A DNA stretch of 46,400 bases from NCBI GenBank assembly GCA_008081045.1, contig VMDC01000041.1, positions 1 through 46,400 on the forward strand. Direction: 5' to 3'. The stretch comes from Gammaproteobacteria bacterium (GTDB lineage Bacteria > Pseudomonadota > Gammaproteobacteria > Pseudomonadales > Pseudohongiellaceae). The position numbers and the translations under genes are program-made. Shown in pieces: positions 33,393-40,861 of the stretch. How positions within the stretch are numbered: position 1 is the first letter of the stretch; the number at the start of each line of letters is the position of its first letter. The notes below the pieces were generated by a model. That model did no database searches and was not told the DNA's origin. It saw only the letters and a list, made by a program, of their open reading frames with translations.

Positions 33393-34298
33393 ATGGTCCT
33401 GCTACCAGAAAAAGCCCTGCGAAGCGCAGGTATCGCCACCCTGATTGTCGGCCTGCTGATTACTCCCCTCAGCCTGCTGGCACAGGACAACAGCCAGGGC
33501 CGCTACCGCCCAGAAGGCAGACAAGTCGGTCTGGCGATCGGCCGGGAATTCGATGAAAGACTCTACGAAGTACGGACCTACGAGCCCGAGGTCAGTAGCG
33601 AAGCATTCGCCGGAGCGATGGTCTTCTACCCGTTAACCCTGAGCTTCGATCCGCCTAACGGCGCTGTGGCCTTTGTTCCCGGCTTCAGAGCACCTGCCTC
33701 TGTCTACGAATGGTGGGGACCTGCCCTGGCATCTCTGGGTTATACAGTCTTCATACTCGAGACCAACACGCCGACTGACGCACTCGCTGCCCGGGCTGAT
33801 GCACTGATCGCAGCGGTGGACTTTATCAAGTCAGAAAACCAGAACCCTGACGCGCCCGTGGCGAATAAAATTGATCCGGAAAAAATCGCGATAATGGGTC
33901 ATTCCATGGGTGGCGGCGCCTCTCTGGTGGCCGCTACGCAGATGGGAGACGACATCAAGGCAGTCATCCCACTGGCACTGTATTGCTGTGAACCCGGCCA
34001 GTCTTTCAGCGGTGATTACAGCAGCCTGACGGTACCTGCCATGATTATCGCCAGCGCCGAAGACGAGGTCGCGCCACCGGCTGATCACGCCAAACTGCTC
34101 TATGACTCCATCGGCGGCAGCAAGACCTATGTCGAGTTTGCCAGCGGTGACCACATGTTTGTGTCTAACAGTGGCCAGCAGAAAGCGGCTCTGGGGCGTT
34201 TCGTTCTGGCTTTCCTCAAAGACAATCTGGATGGCAGAAACCATCTGCAAGCGCTTGACGATGCGGGCGCGGAGCTGACTCTCTTCCTGACGGAGTAA
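33393..34298 (+). CDS. exported PETase/cutinase-like alpha/beta hydrolase
   Basis: The 301-residue protein has an N-terminal signal segment (12-30, ending SLLA). It follows the polyester hydrolase (PETase/LCC/cutinase) family layout: YYP-like FYP near 78, FVPGFRAPAS (oxyanion, Phe98), YEWWGPALASLGYTVF, nucleophile Ser171 in GHSMGGGASL, Asp224 in SAEDEVAPP and His254 in SGDHMF. Residue 170 is His, as in thermophilic cutinases, not the Trp of I. sakaiensis PETase. Tyr197 aligns with its Trp185. A Cys198-Cys199 pair is odd, and the PETase-specific second disulfide is absent. It likely cleaves ester polymers such as cutin or other polyesters; that is inference. An intrinsic terminator follows. 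Confidence 0.82.
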   Translation: MVLLPEKALRSAGIATLIVGLLITPLSLLAQDNSQGRYRPEGRQVGLAIGREFDERLYEVRTYEPEVSSEAFAGAMVFYPLTLSFDPPNGAVAFVPGFRAPASVYEWWGPALASLGYTVFILETNTPTDALAARADALIAAVDFIKSENQNPDAPVANKIDPEKIAIMGHSMGGGASLVAATQMGDDIKAVIPLALYCCEPGQSFSGDYSSLTVPAMIIASAEDEVAPPADHAKLLYDSIGGSKTYVEFASGDHMFVSNSGQQKAALGRFVLAFLKDNLDGRNHLQALDDAGAELTLFLTE

Positions 34299-34318
34299 GC
34301 CGTCAGCCCAGGCAGGAC

Positions 34319-34352
34319 AAAAAAGGCGAAACTTGTACGTTTCGCTTTTTTT
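34319..34352. terminator. intrinsic terminator after the PETase-like gene
   Basis: GCGAAAC (34326-34332) pairs with GTTTCGC (34339-34345) around TTGTAC, followed by T7 and preceded by A-run. It can act for the plus-strand hydrolase gene and for the convergent glycosyltransferase operon. Confidence 0.88.
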
Positions 34353-34456
34353 ACCCTGACTGCCGTGCTTTATCGTGCACTCTGCCTAAGCGCTGCGCTC
34401 TCAGGATACCCACGTTTTCAGCCCACCGGGCTCAAGGCCACGCGGACCGGCACACG

Positions 34457-35269
34457 CTAGGCCCGATCGTCCCTGCCGCGATTCAGCTCCCAGAGTTTCG
34501 CGTATTTCATGAAGTTGTAAAAAGCAAAATTCATGCTGGTCAGAAGGCCGTCCACGCCGTCCAGAAAATGCCCTTTGAAAAAGTAGACCTGAATAAAGGA
34601 CACGGGGAATATAAAAACAAGCGTGAATAAAGACACGCGATTACGCTTCTCGAACTTATCCTCAGCCTTGGCCTGACTGTACTTATTAGATTTATCCACC
34701 CGTTTGGAATAAGTCAGATTCTCATGGTGGTTGATGGTAGCCGCGGTCTGCGCGATCTTGCCGGTAATCGTGATACTTTCATGAACACGTCGGGGCTCAT
34801 AGTGGCCGGCACTTTTGCGAAAAAGCCTGATCAGCCGGTCGTCACTGCCAAAGTGACGAGGGCGCCTTCCCCAGCGATACAGGGTCCGGGTGGATTCCAG
34901 AGCATCAGCTTCGTCCTCCGAAACCACCCGCATGATTTCATCCAGATAGGCGTCCGTCACGATTTCATCGGCATCGATGTTGAGCACCCAATCATTGCGA
35001 CAAAGGCTCAAGGCGTGTGCTTTCTGTTCACTGAATCCGTTCCATGCATGATAGCTGGCCTGAACATTTTCATACTGCCCGGCTAATTCAACGGTACCGT
35101 CAGTGCTGCCGCTGTCTACGAGGATGACCTCATCGAACTCTACCAGCCGGTCAAGACAGGCACCGATGTTGCGTGCTTCATTCAGGGTGATGATGTAAGC
35201 GCTTACTGGAATTTTCTGAAACATTTGTGGAGCCCATGCAGACAGGAATTTATTGGGACGCCGACTCAC
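34457..35269 (-). CDS. family 2 glycosyltransferase (LPS-core type, WaaE/KdtX-like)
   Basis: This 270-residue protein has the GT-A core: VSAYIITLNEARNIGACLDR, then EVILVDSGSTDGTVELA, and the metal-binding DADE in WVLNIDADEIV. SRRPRHFG and RVHESI lie further on, and a membrane-associated helix around LFTLVFIFPVSFIQVYF. It would add a sugar to the LPS core or a surface glycan. The start is GTG at 35269, overlapping the stop of the heptosyltransferase gene (GTGA). An ATG at 35224, right before FQKIPVSAYI, is the alternative. The two genes form an operon. Confidence 0.88.
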   Translation of the reverse strand: MSRRPNKFLSAWAPQMFQKIPVSAYIITLNEARNIGACLDRLVEFDEVILVDSGSTDGTVELAGQYENVQASYHAWNGFSEQKAHALSLCRNDWVLNIDADEIVTDAYLDEIMRVVSEDEADALESTRTLYRWGRRPRHFGSDDRLIRLFRKSAGHYEPRRVHESITITGKIAQTAATINHHENLTYSKRVDKSNKYSQAKAEDKFEKRNRVSLFTLVFIFPVSFIQVYFFKGHFLDGVDGLLTSMNFAFYNFMKYAKLWELNRGRDDRA

Positions 35270-36336
35270 TGTGTCTCAACACTCAGGGATGGAAGCTTAT
35301 TATTGATGGCTTCCATCACCGCCTCAGGCTGTAAGGATGCCATGCAACGGTAATCCAATCGACAGTGAAAGGCGTCACAATCCTCGGCACAGCACAAGGT
35401 CCCGCGCAGAAGATGGCTGTGCTCACCCAGCGGAGCCCAAATCGCCTCATCACTTGGCCCGAACAGGGCAAACACCGGAGCACCGCTTGCAGCAGCCAAA
35501 TGCATGGGACCACTGTCACTGCCGACAAAGAACCGACAGTGCTCATACAGCGCCATCAGCTCTGAAAAGGACAGACGATTGCACAAATTGACCGTTTCGT
35601 CTGTCTCGATCTGCCCGGTGATCGCGCGGATGATCTGCGCGTCCATCTCACCGGCACCCACCCAGACCACCTGATAACCGGAGTCCTGTAGCTGACTGAC
35701 CAACCGGGCAAAATAAGCCTGTGACCAGAGCTTGTAGGGCACGCTTGCACCCGGATGAATGGCCACGAGCGTTTTGCTCTGCCAGTCCGGCATCAGCGTG
35801 CCAAGCACATCAAGCGCAGCCTGGTCGACCCGGAAAGGCAGTCGGGAGGCAGGCAGGTCAGCGTCCACAAAATCCGCCACGATTTCTCCGAACGCGTTAA
35901 ATCGATGATTCTGATAGTTCAGGTCACGAATCTCGGTGTAAAAACGTTCTGCCCTCTTCATCACCGGGCCGATCCGGACCGGGCAACCACTCAGGCGGGC
36001 CAGTATGCCGGTAAAGCGCTCTCCCTCAAGATCCAGTATTACCTGCGAGCCTGTGCCTCTCAGCGCCGTCAGAAACCTCCAATAGTGCAACAGTCGACTG
36101 AAAAAGGGCTGACCGGCCGCCATTGCCTGGCGGGGATAGAGAATCAGCCGACTGTGCTCAGGCAAGATCAGTCTGGCCAGCGGACCAAAACGGGCATCCA
36201 GAACCACGGGCGCTTGCGGCCTGACAGAGAGCACTTTCAGTACCCACGGAAGCCCGAGGACAAAATTGCCCAGATAGTGGGTAGGAAACAGCAAAATCGG
36301 TGTTTCCTCAGCGCTGTTCTGGATTCCGTTTATCAA
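35266..36336 (-). CDS. family 9 glycosyltransferase (ADP-heptose:LPS heptosyltransferase)
   Basis: The 356-residue protein has GT-B layout with VAIHPGASVPYKLWSQAYFA near the middle and the C-terminal nucleotide-sugar site FVGSDSGPMHLAAASGAP followed by ALFGPSDEAIWAP. It resembles WaaC/WaaF/RfaQ heptosyltransferases, which transfer heptose to the LPS core at the inner membrane. The start is TTG at 36336, supported by AGGAG seven bases upstream. The final segment is Cys-rich (LCCAEDCDAFHCRLDYRC), a common feature in this family. The GT2 gene follows with a four-base overlap. Confidence 0.9.
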   Translation of the reverse strand: MINGIQNSAEETPILLFPTHYLGNFVLGLPWVLKVLSVRPQAPVVLDARFGPLARLILPEHSRLILYPRQAMAAGQPFFSRLLHYWRFLTALRGTGSQVILDLEGERFTGILARLSGCPVRIGPVMKRAERFYTEIRDLNYQNHRFNAFGEIVADFVDADLPASRLPFRVDQAALDVLGTLMPDWQSKTLVAIHPGASVPYKLWSQAYFARLVSQLQDSGYQVVWVGAGEMDAQIIRAITGQIETDETVNLCNRLSFSELMALYEHCRFFVGSDSGPMHLAAASGAPVFALFGPSDEAIWAPLGEHSHLLRGTLCCAEDCDAFHCRLDYRCMASLQPEAVMEAINNKLPSLSVETQ

Positions 36337-36660
36337 GGATCACTCCTGGGTGTCGGTGTCGGGCAATTCGATCACTGCCTGCGTCACCAAAACAGATCAG
36401 ATATCAATGAATCCCGCAGTGGTCATGGACAGCATATTCACCGCTGCCGCCAGTGGTGCGTCAATCAGCATGACTTGCCACAGTCTTGCCACAATTACCC
36501 CCGATTGAACACCGGATCTCTACAAATTGTCACAAAGTCTGTCGTGACGAATCATTATACTTTACCGCGTGTTAAGGGATCCAAGGAAAGGCCGACACAT
36601 CCGGTCATGGGCCCGGTTAGCCGCGCTAATTACGGACAAGGTTTCCACCAGACAAGTACC
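36337..36660. other. 324-base divergent spacer before the TonB-dependent receptor
   Basis: This holds the promoter regions of the LPS operon (minus) and the receptor gene (plus). TATACT at 36556-36561 is a fair -10 box for the receptor, but no well-spaced -35 was found. The plus strand stays open in the receptor frame, and an ATG at 36607 could in principle extend the receptor N-terminus, but that would bury the signal peptide. No other gene or hairpin was seen. Confidence 0.5.
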
Positions 36661-38814
36661 ATGGACATGAAATCAGCAAACACGTTCAGACCGGGCCGGC
36701 AGATCGCATTGCTGCTGGCGCTGTTTGCCCTGATGAATCCAGTGCTGTCAGAGATACCCTCCACCAACCCGACATCCGGTGATGACGATTCAACGGTCGT
36801 CTATCCCGCCGATTATTTCAACCAATTCTTTCCCGTGTCGGCCAATGACATGCTCAGTCGCATTCCCGGCATCGATCTGGCACTGCGCGGCGGTCGTGGC
36901 GGCAGAGGCCTGGGATCGGGAGCTGGAGAAATCCTGATTAACGGCCAGCGTATTACCGGCAAGAACAACGGAGGCCGCAGCGCGCTGGCGCGGATTTCAG
37001 CAGACCAGGTGGAACATATCGAAATCATCCGTGGCACTTCGACAGAACTTGATATCAGAGGGGGCGGTCAGATTGTCAACGTAGTGCTGCTGGACGAACC
37101 CAGTCGCTCCAGCACCACCGTCCAGCTGCGCTCCGATGTCATACAGGACGGCACTTTTGACCCCGGCGGCCAGATCTCCCGCAGCGGCCAGAATGGCGAT
37201 CTGAATTACCTGTTCAATCTGGAGGCAGACCCGCGCTATCGGGCCTGGGAAAGCCGGGAGTTCAGCTTCACACCGGACGGAGAACTGACCGAAGTGCGCA
37301 GGGAATCGCGCACCCGGGACGAAACCCAGTTGCAGGCCAGTATGAATCTTGGCTATACCTTCCCACAAAGCGTGCTGCAGTTTAACGCCCTCTACGAAAC
37401 GCTGGGTGAAGTCCCGGATGAACGCTACCGCACCATCACACAGCTCACAGATAATTCTTCACGCATTGAAACCGAGTCAAACCTCGCCACACGCGATGCC
37501 TGGGAATTAGGCGGTGACTTTGAATACGATTTCAATGACGCGGGCACCTATCGCTTTCTCTTCATCGTCAACGACCGTGATTCGATCAATGACCGCAACC
37601 GTTTTCAGCAAACCGATGGTCTGAGCACTCAGGACCTCTTCATCCGGAATGCCGGGAGGGACCGGGAACGCATTGCCCGAACCTCTTACACCTTCGATTT
37701 CAGCGATCTGCAGGGTTTGGAACTGGGTGTTGAGGGCGCTCAGACCATCAGAGACTCAAACCTCATGCTCGGGCGCGCTATCGACGGCACACCTGATCCC
37801 GCCTGGGCCAATCTGGTGCCGGTGGTCGTGCCAAATGGCAATTCAACCGTGCAGGAAATGCGCTACGAAACATTCGCGAACCACAACTGGCAGATTAATG
37901 ACAGGATGTCGCTGGAAAGTGCCGTGATTGTCGAGACCTCTACGATTGAGCAGAGCGGAGACGTCAGCAACGCCCGCGACTTCCAGTTTTTCCGGCCTCG
38001 TATTGACTACCGTTTTGACATCACGCCCAGCCTGCAGCTGCGCGCAGGGCTGAGAAAAGACGTTGAGCAGCTCAGCTTTTCCGACTTCAGCGCTTCAGTG
38101 GATGGGGGAGACGAGGACAGAGACACGCTCGCCGGAAACCCTGAGATCCGTCAGGAGCAATCCTGGCGTTATGAGTTGAACCTCGAAATGCGCTTGCCAA
38201 ATGACCTGGGCGTGGTCAATTCACAGTTCTGGTATCGCGACGTTACCGACCACATTGACCGGATCGATGTCTCAAGCAGTGAAGGCACTCTGGCTTCTGC
38301 CCGCGGCAACATCGGTGATGGAAAACGCTACGGGTTGAATCTGGATCTCAGCACCAAACTCGACAATCTCGGTCTTCAGAACGCACTGCTCACAACCGCA
38401 GTGCGCCTGCGCGATTCTGAATATATTGATCCGTTTCTGGGGATCAAGCGACGTCAACGCGGCAATGGCCGATGGCAGGCCAATGTCGGTTTCCGTCACG
38501 ATGTCTCAGCTCATGGACTGACCTATGGCCTCAATTATTCCAACAACTCCAACGGCAGCACCGGCCGTCTCGCCATCGACATCGATGACATCGAAGAGTT
38601 CATCGAGGCGCCCCGCCTCTCTGCATACGTGGAAAAGCGCGCTTTCGGAAATCTGATGTTTCGTCTCGAATCCAGCAACATGACCGATGCCCAGTGGTGC
38701 CGCAAACGCACCCGGTTCGTCGGCCCGACGGCCAATGGCATCATGGAAGAGTTCGAAGACTACTGTAATGGTGGCGGCATGGAGCTGGCACTCAGAGTCC
38801 GCACGACCTTCTGA
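36661..38814 (+). CDS. TonB-dependent outer membrane receptor
   Basis: From ATG at 36661 the protein is 717 residues. It has a signal peptide (about 1-30), a possible TonB box around DSTVVYPA (43-50), and a plug domain with MLSRIPGIDL, a Gly/Arg-rich stretch (77-89), EILINGQRITGK and EHIEIIRGTS. A beta-barrel with alternating aromatic and polar strands makes up the rest and ends VRTTF, with the terminal Phe used for BAM assembly. It would import an unknown ligand across the outer membrane. The open frame runs back to 35755, but there is no signal peptide upstream, so that part is overlap with the heptosyltransferase strand. Confidence 0.85.
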   Translation: MDMKSANTFRPGRQIALLLALFALMNPVLSEIPSTNPTSGDDDSTVVYPADYFNQFFPVSANDMLSRIPGIDLALRGGRGGRGLGSGAGEILINGQRITGKNNGGRSALARISADQVEHIEIIRGTSTELDIRGGGQIVNVVLLDEPSRSSTTVQLRSDVIQDGTFDPGGQISRSGQNGDLNYLFNLEADPRYRAWESREFSFTPDGELTEVRRESRTRDETQLQASMNLGYTFPQSVLQFNALYETLGEVPDERYRTITQLTDNSSRIETESNLATRDAWELGGDFEYDFNDAGTYRFLFIVNDRDSINDRNRFQQTDGLSTQDLFIRNAGRDRERIARTSYTFDFSDLQGLELGVEGAQTIRDSNLMLGRAIDGTPDPAWANLVPVVVPNGNSTVQEMRYETFANHNWQINDRMSLESAVIVETSTIEQSGDVSNARDFQFFRPRIDYRFDITPSLQLRAGLRKDVEQLSFSDFSASVDGGDEDRDTLAGNPEIRQEQSWRYELNLEMRLPNDLGVVNSQFWYRDVTDHIDRIDVSSSEGTLASARGNIGDGKRYGLNLDLSTKLDNLGLQNALLTTAVRLRDSEYIDPFLGIKRRQRGNGRWQANVGFRHDVSAHGLTYGLNYSNNSNGSTGRLAIDIDDIEEFIEAPRLSAYVEKRAFGNLMFRLESSNMTDAQWCRKRTRFVGPTANGIMEEFEDYCNGGGMELALRVRTTF

Positions 38815-38863
38815 CCCCCTGCCTGCGCGCCCGGCACATGCCGATATCCGACAGTCATTCAGT

Positions 38864-39073
38864 TCATTCTTGCGCCTTTCGAAAACCGATTGCGGCACCT
38901 GCCAGCCCCAATAGCGGCGCCGTAATCGCCACCAGCAGGGTCCCCACGATATCAGGCAGCTGCTCCGCGTCTGCCATGATCATCGGGAGCACAAAGATCG
39001 CAGCTGCCGCCATCATTAGCGACAAACAGGCGCCCAGGGTCATGCCAATCAGGACGAATATCAGTGTTCTCAT
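38864..39073 (-). CDS. small two-helix membrane protein
   Basis: This 69-residue protein is hydrophobic in two blocks (about 3-33 and 44-62) with a short DAEQLPD link and ends GFRKAQE. It resembles many small inner membrane proteins without known role. It is 65 bases downstream of the GNAT gene on the same strand. The Shine-Dalgarno is weak, so the call rests on composition and position. Confidence 0.5.
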   Translation of the reverse strand: MRTLIFVLIGMTLGACLSLMMAAAAIFVLPMIMADAEQLPDIVGTLLVAITAPLLGLAGAAIGFRKAQE

Positions 39074-39138
39074 AGCGCTTAACTGTCCATCATCTTGCGA
39101 TGCTGTCGAAACTCAGCCCCCCTGAGCGGGCGGCTTAT

Positions 39139-39678
39139 TTATAAATTCTTTTCCATGGTGATGACCAGGTTGTCAGCACCGTTTTCTCCCCGGAAGGTCT
39201 CCCGTCTCACCTCTGCATAACCATGGGCCAGATAGAGCGGCTCACCGGCAAGCGTTGAACCCAACGCAATCCGCGTAAAACCGGCTGCTCTGGCCGCTTC
39301 CTCTCCCAACTGGATAAGTAGACTCCCAATACCCCGACGCACCCATTGCGGATGCGTATACATTGCCCTGATCCGGGCCGCCTCCCGGGAAGGGTCACTG
39401 AGAGAGTCATCCCTGCCCCTGGTGTGATTGCCGCCGTACAAGGTCCGCCGCTTTCCCCAGCCCCCGCAGCCGACCAGCGTCCGCTCGTGTGTGTCCTCTT
39501 CGATAACAAAGTAGGTGCTGTCATCAATCAGCGTCTGATCGACACCCATGGTCTCCTTTGCGGCCTCAATCTCCTCGCGAGACAGCAGCGTTTTCATGTT
39601 CTCTTCGATGGAGAGCTTCATCAGGTCGATAATTGCGGGAATATCCTGCTGTGTCGCCAGCCTGTGACGAAATGTCAT
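39139..39678 (-). CDS. GNAT-family N-acetyltransferase
   Basis: From the ATG at 39678 the product is 179 residues. The acetyl-CoA loop is seen in QWVRRGIGSLLIQLGEEAA, preceded by the strand AARIRAMYTHP. The C-terminal GSTLAGEPLYLAHGYAEV fits the fold. The start has GGAGG eight bases upstream; an in-frame ATG at 39696 is also possible. It follows the NHL-repeat gene by 19 bases, so both are likely on one transcript. The acceptor is unknown. Confidence 0.85.
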   Translation of the reverse strand: MTFRHRLATQQDIPAIIDLMKLSIEENMKTLLSREEIEAAKETMGVDQTLIDDSTYFVIEEDTHERTLVGCGGWGKRRTLYGGNHTRGRDDSLSDPSREAARIRAMYTHPQWVRRGIGSLLIQLGEEAARAAGFTRIALGSTLAGEPLYLAHGYAEVRRETFRGENGADNLVITMEKNL

Positions 39679-39697
39679 GGTGTCAGCCTCCGGCATT

Positions 39698-40765
39698 TCA
39701 CGGCCTGAGAACGTGCCGTTCCAACATGCGTCGCCGGACAACCGCGCCATAAACATTACCTGCACTGTCGACACCAACCCCTTCGGCTCCGGAATGGTCA
39801 TCTCTGAGTGGTTCCAGGTCTTCGATGAAGCTGTGGACAGTGCCATCAATGGCAGAACCGATTCGAATCCCTTTCATGATGCCGGTCAGCTCTCCGGCGC
39901 CGGTTTCCGGGCCCGATTCGGAATCTGCTACATAAAGCCTGTCGTCCTGAGTGATGAACAAGCCGCTGGGACGACCGAATTGGGTCCAGACATCAAGTAG
40001 CTCCCCGCTCTGGGAGAAGATTTGAATTCGGTTATTTTCACGGTCGCCCACAAACAGCCTGCCCCTCGAATCAAGCGCCAGCGAATGGGGCTCACTGAGT
40101 TGCCCGGGAGCCGAGCCGGCTGAGCCGATGGTTTTGATAAAGTGCCCCTGACGGTCGAAATGTACAATCCGGTTGTTACGGCCACCACGATGACTTTCCG
40201 CAACGAAAATATCACCGTCGCCCGGATCAACCACAACGTCATTCGGCCAGTGCAGAGGTTCCGATTCACTACCGGTGTGAGTCAGCGTCATCAAAATTTC
40301 ACCGTCGGGACTGAATTTGATGACCCGATTTCCCAGCACCTCACTGGAACGTGCATCAGTCACCCAGAGGTTTCCTTCGTGATCAACCGTTGCTCCATGG
40401 GGAAACAGGAAAAGCCCCTGACCAAAGCTCGCCAGCAATCTGCCGGAAGTGTCAAATTTGAGAATCGGATCTTCTGAACGTCCTTCACAGGAATTTTCAA
40501 AGCATCGATGCACCACATAAATTGTTTGACCGTCAGGAGCGGGCTCAACTGCTGTCACCGCCGCCCAGGACCCTGTATTGTCGGGCAACTCGCCCCAGTC
40601 CCGGTAAGTCTCGAACGGACGCGGCAAATCGTTGCGCACACCATGAGCGACAGGTTCTGATTGAGCCTGAAGCACAACAGGGCTGCTGATCGCGATCAGC
40701 CAGAGCACAAGGCACCGAACACAGTGTGACACTGAGCGCGCAAAATCATAAAAAAAACGCTTCAA
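39698..40765 (-). CDS. exported NHL-repeat beta-propeller, PAL-like
   Basis: This 355-residue protein has a signal segment (about 15-35, ending VVLQAQ) and NHL-type repeats: FLFPHGATVDHEGNLWVTDA, LHWPNDVVVDPGDGDIFVAE, LSEPHSLALDSRGRLFVGDR, and FGRPSGLFITQDDRLYVADS. The closest named enzyme type is peptidyl-alpha-hydroxyglycine alpha-amidating lyase (PAL), a six-bladed propeller; whether the Zn and Ca ligands are kept needs alignment. The start is TTG at 40765 with GGGAGG eight bases before it. The GNAT gene follows closely. Confidence 0.78.
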   Translation of the reverse strand: MKRFFYDFARSVSHCVRCLVLWLIAISSPVVLQAQSEPVAHGVRNDLPRPFETYRDWGELPDNTGSWAAVTAVEPAPDGQTIYVVHRCFENSCEGRSEDPILKFDTSGRLLASFGQGLFLFPHGATVDHEGNLWVTDARSSEVLGNRVIKFSPDGEILMTLTHTGSESEPLHWPNDVVVDPGDGDIFVAESHRGGRNNRIVHFDRQGHFIKTIGSAGSAPGQLSEPHSLALDSRGRLFVGDRENNRIQIFSQSGELLDVWTQFGRPSGLFITQDDRLYVADSESGPETGAGELTGIMKGIRIGSAIDGTVHSFIEDLEPLRDDHSGAEGVGVDSAGNVYGAVVRRRMLERHVLRP

Positions 40766-40818
40766 AGCTGCTGCCTCCCACTCCTATCCAGGTCGCCTCA
40801 GGTTCATCAATCAAAAAA

Positions 40819-40840
40819 GGGGGCTGCCTGCCCCCTTTTT
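40819..40840 (-). terminator. intrinsic terminator of the quinohaemoprotein gene
   Basis: GGGGGC (40819-40824) pairs with GCCCCC (40830-40835) around TGCCT, flanked by A6 on the left and T5 on the right. It lies 22 bases past the stop of the minus-strand dehydrogenase gene and could stop plus-strand transcripts too. Confidence 0.88.
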
Positions 40841-40861
40841 CAACTGAACAGACAAACCGAA

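Noticed and set aside
35755..36660. N-terminal extension of the TonB receptor to 1019 residues
   Set aside because: The extra 302 codons lie mostly antisense to the heptosyltransferase and would bury a clear signal peptide.
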